Source: JAGPUQ01 sp049325095 | Lineage (GTDB): Bacteria; Pseudomonadota; Gammaproteobacteria; Pseudomonadales; Porticoccaceae | Direction of reading: 5' to 3' | Assembly (NCBI GenBank): GCA_049325095.1 | Contig: JBMOPO010000053.1 | Span: 124,001 to 188,000, forward strand | Length of the DNA stretch: 64,000 nucleotides | Part shown: positions 50,197 through 59,701 of the stretch, piece by piece | How positions within the stretch are numbered: position 1 is the stretch's first letter | Layout of the letters: each line of letters starts with the position of its first letter | Translations under genes and position numbers: made by a program | The notes under the pieces: generated by a model | Database searches by the model: none | Told to the model about the DNA's origin: nothing | What the model saw: the letters and a program-made list of their open reading frames with translations, nothing else

Positions 50197-51972
50197 GTGA
50201 CGGCGGCCTTCAAGCCAGAGCAACCCCTGGACCTGCGCGCCGCGCTCGACGGCCTGGTGGCGGGTGGGCTGTTGCGCCGGGAGGACGCCAACCAGGCCGC
50301 CGGCGCCCACCGCAGCCGGGAGCAGGCGCTGCGGCATCCGCTGATCCAGATCGCCGGCCAGCAATTGGAGAACGCCGCCCGCCCGGGCCGCCTGCTCGAC
50401 CTCGAAACCCTCACCCAGTGGCTGGCGGACGCCGCCGGCCTGCCGGTGCAGCGCATCGATCCGCTCAAGATCCGGGTCGCCGAGGTGACCCGGGTGATGT
50501 CGTTCGAATTCGCCAAGCGCCACGGGATCCTCTGCCTGGAAGCCGGCGCCGAGGAGATCGTGATCGCCACCGCGCAACCCTTCGTCAGCGCCTGGATCCC
50601 CGGCCTCGAACAGGCGACCCGCCGGCGGGTGCGCCGGGTGGTGGCCAACCCCGCCGACATCGAGAAATACCTGCTCGAGTTCTACACCCTGTCGCGCTCG
50701 GTGTTCGGCGCCGGCAGCGCGGTGTCCGGCGGCCGCCCCGGCAGCGGCAACTTCGAACAGCTCCTGGAGCTGGGCTCGCTGAAGGACCCGGACGCCCAGG
50801 ACCAGCACATCGTCAACATCGTCGACTGGCTGCTGCAGTACGCCTTCGACCAGCGCGCCAGCGACATCCACATCGAACCGCGCCGGGAACTGGGCAAGGT
50901 CCGCTTCCGCATCGACGGCATCCTGCACCGGGTCTACGAACTGCCCAGCCCGGTGCTGGCCGCGGTCACCAGCCGCCTCAAGATCCTCGGCCGGATGAAC
51001 GTCGCCGAGAAGCGCAAGCCCCAGGACGGCCGGGTCAAGACCCGCACCCCCGCCGGGGGCGAAGTGGAACTGCGCCTGTCCACCCTGCCCACCGCCTTCG
51101 GCGAGAAGATGGTGCTGCGCATCTTCGACCCGGAGGTACTGCTGCGCAGCTTCGGCGAGCTGGGCCTCGGCGGCGCGGACTATCGGCGCTGGCAGCAGAT
51201 GGTGGATCAGCCCCACGGCATCGTGCTGGTCACCGGGCCGACCGGCTCGGGCAAGACCACGACCCTGTACTCGACCCTCAAGCAGCTCGCCACCGAGGAC
51301 GTCAACGTCAGCACCGTCGAAGACCCCATCGAGATGGTCGAGGACAGCTTCAACCAGACCCAGGTGCAGCCGCAGATCCAGTTCGGCTTCGCCGAGGGAG
51401 TGCGCACCCTGATGCGCCAGGATCCCGACATCATCATGGTCGGCGAGATCCGCGACCTGGAGACCGCCGAGATGGCCATCCAGGCGGCGCTCACCGGCCA
51501 CCTGGTGCTCTCCACCCTGCACACCAACGACGCCCCCACCGCCATCACCCGGCTGCTCGACCTGGGCGTGCCCGCCCATTTGCTCAAGGTCACCCTCAAC
51601 GGCGTCATGGCCCAGCGCCTGGTGCGCACCCTGTGCCCGCACTGCGCCCGCTCCGGGCCGGTGGACGACAACGTCTGGCGCGCCCTGGTGCAACCCTGGA
51701 AGGCGCCGCCGCCGGCGCAGTTCCGCGAGCCGGTCGGCTGCCTGGAGTGCCGCGAGACCGGCTATCTGGGCCGCCAAGGCCTCTACGAGATCATGGTCAT
51801 GACCGAGACCCTCAAGCCCGCCATCGCCGACCGCTGCGACATCGCCGCGCTGCGCACCCAGGCGCTGCGCGAGGGCATGCGCACCCTGCGCCTGGCGGGC
51901 GCCCAGAAGGTTGCCGCCGGCACCACCTCGGTGGCCGAGGTGCTGCGCGTGACACCAGAACCCGGCGGCTAG
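50197..51972 (+). CDS. gspE: type II secretion ATPase GspE
   Basis: A 591-residue secretion ATPase. An N-terminal domain (~20-190) is followed by the N2/CTE: SDIHIEPRRELGKVRFRIDG, Walker A GPTGSGKTTTLYSTL, Asp box STVEDPIEM, Walker B RQDPDIIMVGEIRD and His box HLVLSTLHTNDA. The C-terminal tetra-Cys zinc site is CPHC...CLEC. GTG 50197 follows GGGAGG. PilB is an alternative, but N-terminal features and the missing gspE of the operon at 5.3-12.8 kb favour GspE. GspF is not in the window. Confidence 0.85.
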   Translation: MTAAFKPEQPLDLRAALDGLVAGGLLRREDANQAAGAHRSREQALRHPLIQIAGQQLENAARPGRLLDLETLTQWLADAAGLPVQRIDPLKIRVAEVTRVMSFEFAKRHGILCLEAGAEEIVIATAQPFVSAWIPGLEQATRRRVRRVVANPADIEKYLLEFYTLSRSVFGAGSAVSGGRPGSGNFEQLLELGSLKDPDAQDQHIVNIVDWLLQYAFDQRASDIHIEPRRELGKVRFRIDGILHRVYELPSPVLAAVTSRLKILGRMNVAEKRKPQDGRVKTRTPAGGEVELRLSTLPTAFGEKMVLRIFDPEVLLRSFGELGLGGADYRRWQQMVDQPHGIVLVTGPTGSGKTTTLYSTLKQLATEDVNVSTVEDPIEMVEDSFNQTQVQPQIQFGFAEGVRTLMRQDPDIIMVGEIRDLETAEMAIQAALTGHLVLSTLHTNDAPTAITRLLDLGVPAHLLKVTLNGVMAQRLVRTLCPHCARSGPVDDNVWRALVQPWKAPPPAQFREPVGCLECRETGYLGRQGLYEIMVMTETLKPAIADRCDIAALRTQALREGMRTLRLAGAQKVAAGTTSVAEVLRVTPEPGG

Positions 51973-51974
51973 CC

Positions 51975-54860
51975 GTGGATTCCGGGCCCGCCCTTTCGGC
52001 CGCCCGCGCGGCGCTGTTCGCGCGCCAGCGCGAGCAGTTTGTGGACGGACTGGAAGCGGCGCTGCGGCCGCGCTTCGCCCGGCTGTACGGCGATCCCCGG
52101 TGGGCGCGCGAGCTGGCCTGGGTGTGGTCGGCCAGCGAGTTCGCCGCCGCGGTGTGCCGGCGCCAGCCCGAAGCCTTTCTCGAACTCGCCGAAGGCGGTC
52201 TGCTCGACGATCCCATCCGGCCCGGGTCCATCGCCGCCGAACTCGGCCAACGCCTCGCCGGATGCCGCGACGAAGACGCGCTCGGCGTCCGGTTGCGCCG
52301 CTTTCGCAACCTCCAGATGGTGCGCATCCTGTGGCGCGACCTGACCCGCAGCGCGCCACTCGAAGAGACCCTCGCCGCGCTCACCGAGCTCGCCGAGGCC
52401 TGCGTGCGCGGCGCCCTCGAGGTCCTGCATCCGCTGGCCTGCGGGCAGTGGGGCGTGCCGCTGGGCCGCGACTCGGGGCGACCCCAGGAGCTGGTGGTGG
52501 TGGCCATGGGCAAGCTCGGCGGCGGCGAGCTCAACCTGTCCTCCGACATCGACCTGCTGTTCGCCTACCCGGAGGGGGGCGAGACTGACGGCAGCCGCAG
52601 CCTCGACAACCAGGAATTCTTTCTGCGCCTGGGGCGCAAACTGATCCGCGCCCTCGACCAGCCCACCGCCGAGGGCTTCGTGTTCCGGGTCGACCTGCGC
52701 CTGCGCCCGTTCGGCGACAGCGGCCCCCTGGTGGCCAGCTTCGACGCCCTGGCCGACTACTACCAGACCCAGGGCCGCGACTGGGAGCGCTACGCCCTGA
52801 TCAAGGCCCGCCCCATCAGCGGCGACCCGGAATCCGGCGCGCGGCTCGGCGAACTGCTGCGCAGCTTCACCTACCGCAGGTACATCGACTATTCGGTGAT
52901 CCAGTCGCTGCGCGACATGAAGGCGCTGATCAACCGGGAGGTCGCCCGCCGCGAACTGGCCGACGACATCAAGCTGGGCCGCGGCGGCATCCGCGAGATC
53001 GAATTCATCGCCCAGGCGTTCCAACTGGTCCGCGGCGTCCGCCCCCGCCGCTTCCAGACCCAGCGGCTGCGCGAGGTGCTGGCGCTGATCGACCACGAGC
53101 AGCTGTTGCCCGACGGCGCCGGCGAGCGCCTGTGGCAGGACTACCGGCTGCTGCGCTACACCGAGCATGCGCTGCAGGGCTGGCGGGACCAGCAGACCCA
53201 GCGGCTGCCCACCGCCGCCGAGGACCGCGCGCGCCTGGCCGAAGTGCTGGGCTACCCGGACTGGTCCGGCTTCGCCGCGGCGCTGGCGGAGGTGCGGGCG
53301 CGGGTGCAGCGGCTGTTCGATGCGGTGGTGGCGCCGGCGGAGACCGAGGCCGACGCCGAACCGCTGCGCGCCGTCTGGCTGGAAGCGGCGGCCGCCGGCG
53401 CGGCCGCCGAGCTGGCCGGGCTCGGCTACGGCGGCGAGGCCGGCGCCGCGGCCGAGGCGCTGCGCGAACTGCTCGCCGCCCGGCCGGTGCAGGCGATGGC
53501 CGCGGCGGCCCGGCAGCGGCTCGATCGGCTGATGCCGCTCCTGATTGCCGACTGCGCCGGCGCCGAAGGCCCGGCGCAGACCCTGCGCCGGGTCGCCGCG
53601 GTGATCGGGGCGGTGGCGCGGCGCAGCGTCTACCTGAGCCTGCTCGGCGAAAATCCCGGCGCCCGCCGCCAACTGGTCCGGCTGTGCGCCGCGAGCCCCT
53701 GGATCGCCGGGGAGCTGGCCCGGCATCCGGCGCTGCTCGACGAACTGCTCGACCCGGGCACCCTCTACGCCCCGCCGGACCGGGCGGGCATCGCCCGGGA
53801 ACTGGGCGACCACCTGGCGCGGGTGCCGGCCGGCGACCTCGATGCCCAGATGGAGTCGCTGCGCTACTTTCGCCGCGCCCACGCCCTGCGGGTGGCGGCC
53901 GCGGAACTCACCGGCGCACTGCCGCTGATGCAGGTCAGCGACTACCTGACCTGGCTCGCCGAGGCGATCCTCGGCGCGGTGCTGGACCTCGCCGGCGCCC
54001 ATCTGGCCGCGCGCCACGGCCGGCCGCGGGCGGCGCCCGGCGCCCCGCCGCCGGAATTCCTGATCCTGGGGTACGGCAAGCTCGGCGGCCTCGAGCTGGC
54101 CCACGGCTCGGATCTCGATCTGGTGTTCCTGCACGATGCCGAGGGCGCGCTGGAAACCGACGGCGACCACCCGCTCAGCAACGAGCAGTTCTTCATCCGC
54201 CTCGGCCAGCGCATCATCCACATGCTCACCGCGCGCACCGCCTCGGGCGCCCTCTACGAGGTCGACATGCGCCTACGGCCGTCCGGCAACTCGGGGCTGC
54301 TGGTCAGCTCGCTGGCCGCCTTCGCGCGCTACCAGGCGAATGATGCCTGGGTCTGGGAGCATCAGGCCCTGGTCCGCGCCCGACCCGTAGCCGGCAGCGC
54401 GCGCCTCGCGGAGCGCTTCGCCCAGGTGCGCCGCGAGATCCTCTGCCGGCCCCGCGAGCGCGACTCACTGGCCGCTGAAGTGCGCGCCATGCGCGACAGA
54501 ATGCGCGCCCACCTGGGGTCTCGGGAGGCCGCCGCGGACGCCGGCCGGTTTGATCTGAAGCAGGACCGCGGCGGTATCGTGGATATCGAATTTATGGTTC
54601 AATTCCTGGTCTTGGCCGAGTCCCACCGCCACCCCGAACTGACCCGCTGGACCGACAACATTCGCATCCTGGGTGACCTCGAGGCGGCGGGCGTACTGCG
54701 TCCGGCGGACGCCGAGACCCTGCGCGAGGCCTACAAGAGTTACCGCATGGCGGGGCACCGACTGCAACTGCAGGACCAGCCGGCGCGGGTACCGGCGGCG
54801 GAGTTCGCCGCCCAGCGCGCCGCGGTCGGCGCCATCTGGACGCGCCTGCTGGGCGCCTGA
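51975..54860 (+). CDS. glnE: bifunctional glutamine synthetase adenylyltransferase/deadenylase
   Basis: A 961-residue enzyme controlling glutamine synthetase. Two nucleotidyltransferase domains: the deadenylase half has MGKLGGGELNLSSDIDLLFA (~180), the adenylylating half has GYGKLGGLELAHGSDLDLVF (~700). The conserved QFLVL and RWTDNIRIL segments end the protein. GTG 51975 overlaps no gene and follows gspE by two bases. Followed by ilvE and the waa genes as in P. aeruginosa. Confidence 0.96.
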   Translation: MDSGPALSAARAALFARQREQFVDGLEAALRPRFARLYGDPRWARELAWVWSASEFAAAVCRRQPEAFLELAEGGLLDDPIRPGSIAAELGQRLAGCRDEDALGVRLRRFRNLQMVRILWRDLTRSAPLEETLAALTELAEACVRGALEVLHPLACGQWGVPLGRDSGRPQELVVVAMGKLGGGELNLSSDIDLLFAYPEGGETDGSRSLDNQEFFLRLGRKLIRALDQPTAEGFVFRVDLRLRPFGDSGPLVASFDALADYYQTQGRDWERYALIKARPISGDPESGARLGELLRSFTYRRYIDYSVIQSLRDMKALINREVARRELADDIKLGRGGIREIEFIAQAFQLVRGVRPRRFQTQRLREVLALIDHEQLLPDGAGERLWQDYRLLRYTEHALQGWRDQQTQRLPTAAEDRARLAEVLGYPDWSGFAAALAEVRARVQRLFDAVVAPAETEADAEPLRAVWLEAAAAGAAAELAGLGYGGEAGAAAEALRELLAARPVQAMAAAARQRLDRLMPLLIADCAGAEGPAQTLRRVAAVIGAVARRSVYLSLLGENPGARRQLVRLCAASPWIAGELARHPALLDELLDPGTLYAPPDRAGIARELGDHLARVPAGDLDAQMESLRYFRRAHALRVAAAELTGALPLMQVSDYLTWLAEAILGAVLDLAGAHLAARHGRPRAAPGAPPPEFLILGYGKLGGLELAHGSDLDLVFLHDAEGALETDGDHPLSNEQFFIRLGQRIIHMLTARTASGALYEVDMRLRPSGNSGLLVSSLAAFARYQANDAWVWEHQALVRARPVAGSARLAERFAQVRREILCRPRERDSLAAEVRAMRDRMRAHLGSREAAADAGRFDLKQDRGGIVDIEFMVQFLVLAESHRHPELTRWTDNIRILGDLEAAGVLRPADAETLREAYKSYRMAGHRLQLQDQPARVPAAEFAAQRAAVGAIWTRLLGA

Positions 54861-54867
54861 CGGAGGT

Positions 54868-54899
54868 GTTGAAAAATGCGTTATCCGCCATTCTTCAAC
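54868..54899. repeat. inverted repeat GTTGAA...TTCAAC between glnE and ilvE
   Basis: GTTGAAAAATGCG is the near inverse of CGCCATTCTTCAAC, with a five-base centre (TTATC). A hairpin of this kind could act as transcription pause or terminator; the U-tract is missing. A 38-codon frame starting inside it has only its GGAGG site in favour. Confidence 0.5.
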
Positions 54900-54996
54900 C
54901 CGGCGCGGCGCGGTACCCGCCCGCGACGGCTGCCGTATCCGGCCGTTGCAGGGCGTGCTTCGACCGCCGGCCAACGACACTGCTTGTGAGGAGACC

Positions 54997-55932
54997 ATGT
55001 CCGAGTCCTTTGCCGATCGCGACGGCTTCATCTGGTTCGACGGCCAACTGGTGCCGTGGCGCGAGGCCCGGGTGCATGTGCTCACCCATACCCTGCACTA
55101 CGGGATGGGCGTGTTCGAGGGGGTGCGCGCCTACCACACCGAAAGCCGCGGCACGGCCATCTTCCGGCTCGAGGACCACACCCGGCGGCTGTTCAACTCC
55201 GCCAAGATCCTGGGCATGCACATGCCCTTCGACGCCCCGACGCTCAACGCCGCCCAGCGCCAGGTGGTCCGCGCCAATGGGCTGCGCGAGGGCTATGTAA
55301 GGCCGCTCGCCTTTCTCGGCTCCGAGGGCATGGGCCTGCGCGCCGACGGCCTGCAAACCCATGTCAGCGTCGCCGCCTGGGAGTGGCCCTCCTACATGAG
55401 CCCGGAGGCGCTGGAGCAGGGCATCCGCATCCGCACCTCGTCGATCACCCGCCATCACGTCAACATCACCATGTGCAAGGCCAAGGCGACCGGCAACTAC
55501 ACCAATTCGATGCTGGCGCTGCGCGAGGCCCTGCAGTGCGGCTATGACGAGGCGCTGCTGCTCGATCCGGAAGGCTATGTCGCCGAGGGCAGCGGCGAGA
55601 ACATCTTCATCGTCAACCGCGGCGTGCTCTACACGCCCGAGCTGACCTCCTGTCTCGACGGCATCACCCGGGAGACCGTCATCGAACTGGCGCGGGAGTG
55701 CGGCTACGAGATCCGCGAGAAGCGCATCACCCGCGACGAGGTCTATGTCGCCGACGAGGCCTTCTTCACCGGCACCGCGGCCGAGGTGCTGCCGATCCGC
55801 GAACTCGACAACCGGGTGATCGGCAGCGGCCGCCGCGGGCCCATCACCAGCCGCCTGCAGAACCTGTACTTCGACGCGGTGCGCGGCCGCCTCGACGCCC
55901 ACCCGGAGTGGCTGACGCCGGTCGACGACTGA
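54997..55932 (+). CDS. ilvE: branched-chain amino acid aminotransferase IlvE
   Basis: A 311-residue class-IV PLP aminotransferase. Signature: DGQLVPWREARVHVLTHTLH, YGMGVFEGVRAY, PLP lysine in CKAKATGNYTNSMLA, EGSGENIFIV and FFTGTAAEVLPI. The ATG 54997 follows GAGGAG. Last step of Val/Leu/Ile synthesis. In P. aeruginosa it also sits between glnE and waaF. Confidence 0.96.
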   Translation: MSESFADRDGFIWFDGQLVPWREARVHVLTHTLHYGMGVFEGVRAYHTESRGTAIFRLEDHTRRLFNSAKILGMHMPFDAPTLNAAQRQVVRANGLREGYVRPLAFLGSEGMGLRADGLQTHVSVAAWEWPSYMSPEALEQGIRIRTSSITRHHVNITMCKAKATGNYTNSMLALREALQCGYDEALLLDPEGYVAEGSGENIFIVNRGVLYTPELTSCLDGITRETVIELARECGYEIREKRITRDEVYVADEAFFTGTAAEVLPIRELDNRVIGSGRRGPITSRLQNLYFDAVRGRLDAHPEWLTPVDD

Positions 55933-55936
55933 GCCC

Positions 55937-56992
55937 ATGGCCGCGGACCCGGAGCACAGCGGCGGACCCAGGATCCTGGTGGTCGGGGCGTCCTGGGTCG
56001 GCGACATGGTCATGTCCCAGGCGCTGTTCATGGCGCTGCGCCAGCGCCATCCGGACTGCCGCATCACGGTGCTGGCGCCGGTCTGGAGCCGCCCGCTGCT
56101 GGCGCGCATGCCGGAGGTGGATTCCGCCATCGACCTGCCGTTCGCCCACGGCGAACTCGATCTCGGCGGCCGCATCGCGCTGGGGCGCAGCCTGCGGCCC
56201 AAGCGCTTCGACCGGGCCATCGTGCTGCCCAACTCCTTCAAGTCGGCACTGATCCCGGCCGTCGCCGGGATTCCGGTGCGCACCGGCTGGCGCGGGGAGA
56301 TGCGCTTTTGGCTGCTCAACGACATCCGCCTGCTCGACGCGCGCCGCTACCCGCGCATGGTCGAGCGCTGCGTCGCCCTGGCCTGGCCGCCGGGCCGGCC
56401 GCTGCCCGAGCCGCTGCCGCGGCCCCGGCTGCGCGCCGATCCCCAGCGCCTTGCGGCGCTGCGCGCCCGGTTCGACCTGGATCCGGCCGCGCCGGTGCTG
56501 GCGCTGTGTCCGGGCGCCGAGTTCGGCCCCGCCAAGCGCTGGCCGGAGCGCCACTACGCCAGCGTCGCCGGCACCCTGATCGCGCGCGGCTGGCAGGTCT
56601 GGCTGCTGGGCTCGGCCCGCGACCGGGAAGTGGCCGAAGCGATCGTCGAGCACCTGCCGGCCGCACAGCGCGACCGGGCCCGCAACCTGGCCGGCGCCAC
56701 CGAACTGGTCGATGCCGTGGACCTGCTGGCCGGCGCCGAGCTGGTGGTCAGCAACGACTCCGGCCTGATGCACATCGCCGCGGCCCTGGACCGCCCGCTG
56801 GTGGTGGTCTACGGCTCCAGCAGCCCGGCCTTCACCCCGCCGCTGTCGGCGCGCGCCGAGACCCTGGCGATCCCGGTCGACTGCGGCCCCTGCTTCCGGC
56901 GCGAGTGCCCCAAGCGCCACCTCAAGTGCCTCCAGGACCTCCCCCCCGCCATGGTGCTCGATGCCGCCGAGCGCCTGCTGACCAGCGGGTGA
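55937..56992 (+). CDS. waaF: ADP-heptose:LPS heptosyltransferase II WaaF
   Basis: A 351-residue GT9 enzyme adding the second heptose to the inner core. Motifs: ILVVGASWVGDMVMSQALF, LPNSFKSALIP, CPGAEFGPAKRWPERHYASV, NDSGLMHIAAALDRPLVVVY, and C-terminal CGPCFRRECPKRHLKCL. Four bases after ilvE. waaC, which normally follows and adds heptose I, is missing here. Confidence 0.95.
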   Translation: MAADPEHSGGPRILVVGASWVGDMVMSQALFMALRQRHPDCRITVLAPVWSRPLLARMPEVDSAIDLPFAHGELDLGGRIALGRSLRPKRFDRAIVLPNSFKSALIPAVAGIPVRTGWRGEMRFWLLNDIRLLDARRYPRMVERCVALAWPPGRPLPEPLPRPRLRADPQRLAALRARFDLDPAAPVLALCPGAEFGPAKRWPERHYASVAGTLIARGWQVWLLGSARDREVAEAIVEHLPAAQRDRARNLAGATELVDAVDLLAGAELVVSNDSGLMHIAAALDRPLVVVYGSSSPAFTPPLSARAETLAIPVDCGPCFRRECPKRHLKCLQDLPPAMVLDAAERLLTSG

Positions 56993-57003
56993 CCGGGGCG
57001 GCC

Positions 57004-58140
57004 ATGCGGCTGGTGTTCTGCCTGTACAAGTACTTTCCCCACGGCGGCCTGCAGCGGGACTTCCTGCGCATCGCCGGCGCCTGCCGCGAGCGCGGCCACC
57101 AGGTACAGGTGCTGGCGCTGGAGTGGACCGGCCCGCGCCCGGCCGGGCTGGACCTCGAACTGGTCGCCGCCCGCGGCTTTCGCGGGCCGGCCCGCTACCG
57201 GCACTTCACCCGCGCCGTGCAGGACCACCTGGCGCGCGCCCCGGCCGACGCCGTGGTCGGCTTCAACAAGATGCCCGGGCTCGACATCTACTATGCGGCC
57301 GACCCCTGCTACGCCCACAAGGCGCATACCCAGCGCGGCTTCCTGTACCGGTGCTCGCCCCGCTTCCGGCATTTCCTGGACTACGAGGCGGCGGTGTTCG
57401 GGCCGACCTCGAACACCCGGATCCTGATGATTTCCGACCTGCAGAAGCCCCTGTTTCAGCGCTACCACGGCACCCCCGACGAGCGCTTCCACAGCCTGCC
57501 GCCGGGCATCGACCCCAGCCGCCGGGCGCCGCCCGACGCGGCCCAACAGCGCGCCGCGCTGCGCGCCGAATTCGGGCTGGGCGCGGCCGAGCCCCTGCTG
57601 TTGTCGATCGGCTCGGGATTCCGCACCAAGGGCCTCGACCGGACGCTGCGCGGGCTCGCGGCGCTGCCGGCGGAACTGGCCGCCGCCCGCCTGTTCGTGA
57701 TCGGCCAGGACGACCCGGCCGCCTTCCGGCGCCTGGCCCGCCGGCTGGGCGTGGGGGAGCGGGTGCGCTTCTTCTCCGGCCGCGACGACGTGCCCCGCTT
57801 TCTGCAGGGCGCCGACCTGCTGGTCCATCCGGCCTACAGCGAGAACACCGGCACCGTGCTGCTCGAGGCCCTGGTCGCCGGCCTGCCGGTGCTGACCACC
57901 GCCAACTGCGGCTACGCCCATCATGTCGCCGCCGCCGGGGCGGGCCGCGTGCTGCCCAATCCCTTCCGGCAGGCCGACTTCGACCGCGCGCTGGCCGAGC
58001 TGCTGGGCGCGGACCGCGCCGCGCTGCGCCGGCGGGCGCTGGCCTGGGCGGATCGCGCCGATATCCATCGCCTGCCCGAATGCGCCGCGCAACTGATCGA
58101 GCGGCTGGCGCCGGGCCGGGAGCGCCGATGCGCGTCGTGA
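57004..58140 (+). CDS. waaG: LPS core glucosyltransferase WaaG
   Basis: A 378-residue GT4 enzyme that adds the first outer-core hexose to heptose II. RLVFCLYKYFPHGGLQRDFL, VGFNKMPGLDIYYAADPCY, LLSIGSGFRTKGLDRTL, FSGRDDVPRFLQGADLLVHP and AYSENTGTVLLEALVAGLPV are all hallmark blocks. ATG 57004 is preferred over an in-frame GTG at 56992. Overlaps waaP by 13 bases. Confidence 0.95.
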   Translation: MRLVFCLYKYFPHGGLQRDFLRIAGACRERGHQVQVLALEWTGPRPAGLDLELVAARGFRGPARYRHFTRAVQDHLARAPADAVVGFNKMPGLDIYYAADPCYAHKAHTQRGFLYRCSPRFRHFLDYEAAVFGPTSNTRILMISDLQKPLFQRYHGTPDERFHSLPPGIDPSRRAPPDAAQQRAALRAEFGLGAAEPLLLSIGSGFRTKGLDRTLRGLAALPAELAAARLFVIGQDDPAAFRRLARRLGVGERVRFFSGRDDVPRFLQGADLLVHPAYSENTGTVLLEALVAGLPVLTTANCGYAHHVAAAGAGRVLPNPFRQADFDRALAELLGADRAALRRRALAWADRADIHRLPECAAQLIERLAPGRERRCAS

Positions 58141-58937
58141 TCGGCGGCGAACTGGCCCGCGCCTGGGCGGGCCGCGACCCCTTCGCCGAGGTGCTGGCCC
58201 TCCGGGGCGAGGAATTTCGCGCCCTGGAGGGCCGCCGCACGCTGCGCTTCGAACTCGACGGCCGCGCCTACTTCGCCAAGGTCCACCGCGGGGTCGGCTG
58301 GGGAGAAATCGCCAAGAATCTGCTGCGCCTGCGGCTGCCGGTGCTGGGCGCAGCGCGCGAGTGGCGCGCCATCGCCCGGCTGCACGCGCTGGGGCTCGAC
58401 ACCCTGCACCCGGTGGCCTTCGGCGAGCGCGGCTGGAACCCGGCCCGCCGGCTGTCCTTTCTGATCACCGAGGCGCTGGAGCCGAGCGTCGATCTGGAGA
58501 CCTTCTGCGCCGGCGGCGGACTGGCCGCGCTCGGCGTCGCCGAGCGGCGGCGGCTGGTGGCGCGCGTCGCCGGCCTCGCCCGCACCCTGCACGAGCACGG
58601 CCTCAACCACCGCGATTTCTATCTCTGCCACCTGCTGCTCGACACCGCGCCCCGCTGGCGCGCCCGGCCCCCGGCCGACCGCCCGCTGTACCTGATCGAT
58701 CTGCACCGCCTCCAGCAGCGCCGCCGCACCCCCTGGCGCTGGCGCCGCAAGGATCTGGCGAGTCTCTGCTACTCCGCCCGCCAGGCCGGCTGCAACCGCC
58801 GCGACGAGTTCCATTTCCTGCGCCACTACCAGGGCGGTGCGCTGCGCGCCGCGCTCACCGCCCGGCCCTGGTGGCAGGTGGACCGGCGCGCCCGGGCGCT
58901 GCGCGCCAAGGGCGTGCGCAAGGGTTATCACCCATGA
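58128..58937 (+). CDS. waaP: LPS core heptose(I) kinase WaaP
   Basis: A 269-residue protein-kinase-fold enzyme phosphorylating heptose I. Features: FAKVHRGVGWGEIAKNLLRL (nucleotide lysine region), RLSFLITEALEPSVDLE, the catalytic loop HGLNHRDFYLCHLLL and LIDLHRLQQR (Mg-binding Asp), then WRRKDLASLCYSA. WaaP is essential in P. aeruginosa. It overlaps waaG by 13 bases and the next kinase by four. Confidence 0.94.
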   Translation: MRVVIGGELARAWAGRDPFAEVLALRGEEFRALEGRRTLRFELDGRAYFAKVHRGVGWGEIAKNLLRLRLPVLGAAREWRAIARLHALGLDTLHPVAFGERGWNPARRLSFLITEALEPSVDLETFCAGGGLAALGVAERRRLVARVAGLARTLHEHGLNHRDFYLCHLLLDTAPRWRARPPADRPLYLIDLHRLQQRRRTPWRWRRKDLASLCYSARQAGCNRRDEFHFLRHYQGGALRAALTARPWWQVDRRARALRAKGVRKGYHP

Positions 58938-59701
58938 ACGTCCACCCGCGGCTCCTGGTCGCCGCCGCCGAGCGGACGGCGCTCAGCGGGGCCGGACTGG
59001 ACAGCTTCGCGGCCCTGTGGGCGGTGGCCACCGCCCCGGTGGAGGCCGGCAACCGCGCGCGCGGGGGCGAAAGCGCGGTCGGCATCCTGGAACTGTCCGC
59101 CCCCGAGGGCCCGCGGCGCTACTATCTCAAGCGCCAGCGCAACTTCAATTGCCGCACCCTGCGCCACTGCTGGCGCGGCATCCCGCTCGCCCAGCGCGAA
59201 TGGCAGGCGATCCAGGCCCTGCAGGCGCGCGGCATCGCCACCCTGGAGGTGGCCGCCTTCGGGCGCGAGCGGCGCGGCGGCGAAGACCGCGCCCTGCTGC
59301 TGACCCGGGCGCTCGACGATCATCAGGACCTGGATGCCTGGCTGGCGGCACATCCCGAGGCGGAGTTCCGCCAGCACCTGGCGGCGGCGGTCGGCGCCCT
59401 GCTCGCCGCCCTCCACCGGTCGGGCTGGCGGCACGGCTGCCTCTACCCCAAGCACCTGTTCGTGGCGCGGGATTTCGCCGCCGGGGCCGGCCCCGCGGCG
59501 CTGCGGCTGATCGACCTGGAGAAGTGCAAGCGCATCCGCCGCCGCTGGGGCGGCCTGCGCGATCTCGACACCCTGTTGCGCCACTGCCCGGCCCTGGATG
59601 CCCCGCTGCGCGAGCGGATCCTCGCCGCCTACGGCGCCGGGCTGGGACTGGAAGTCACCCCCGGGGCGCTCGCCCGGCGGGTCGAGCGGAGCCGGCGATG
59701 A
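58934..59701 (+). CDS. LPS kinase family protein (WapP/InaA-like)
   Basis: A 255-residue member of the LPS kinase family. RYYLKRQRNFNCRTLRHCWR, GIPLAQREWQAIQALQARGI, HGCLYPKHLFV (catalytic loop with Asp replaced) and RLIDLEKCKRIRRRWGGLRD resemble P. aeruginosa WapP, which sits in the same place. WapP is thought to phosphorylate heptose II. Starts at an ATGA overlap with waaP. WapQ is the other possible assignment. Confidence 0.82.
   Translation: MNVHPRLLVAAAERTALSGAGLDSFAALWAVATAPVEAGNRARGGESAVGILELSAPEGPRRYYLKRQRNFNCRTLRHCWRGIPLAQREWQAIQALQARGIATLEVAAFGRERRGGEDRALLLTRALDDHQDLDAWLAAHPEAEFRQHLAAAVGALLAALHRSGWRHGCLYPKHLFVARDFAAGAGPAALRLIDLEKCKRIRRRWGGLRDLDTLLRHCPALDAPLRERILAAYGAGLGLEVTPGALARRVERSRR

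Noticed and set aside
50197..51972. Assignment of the lone ATPase as PilB (type IV pilus)
   Set aside because: No pil genes are nearby, whereas a gspE-less type II secretion operon lies in the same window. It is kept only as an alternative.
47385..51974. Plus-strand open frame running ahead of glnE for over 1500 codons
   Set aside because: It crosses opgD and gspE out of frame and only becomes real coding at GTG 51975, where GlnE homology starts.
54876..54992. 38-codon frame between glnE and ilvE
   Set aside because: GGAGG precedes it, but it begins inside an inverted repeat and the product is basic with no feature; evidence is insufficient.
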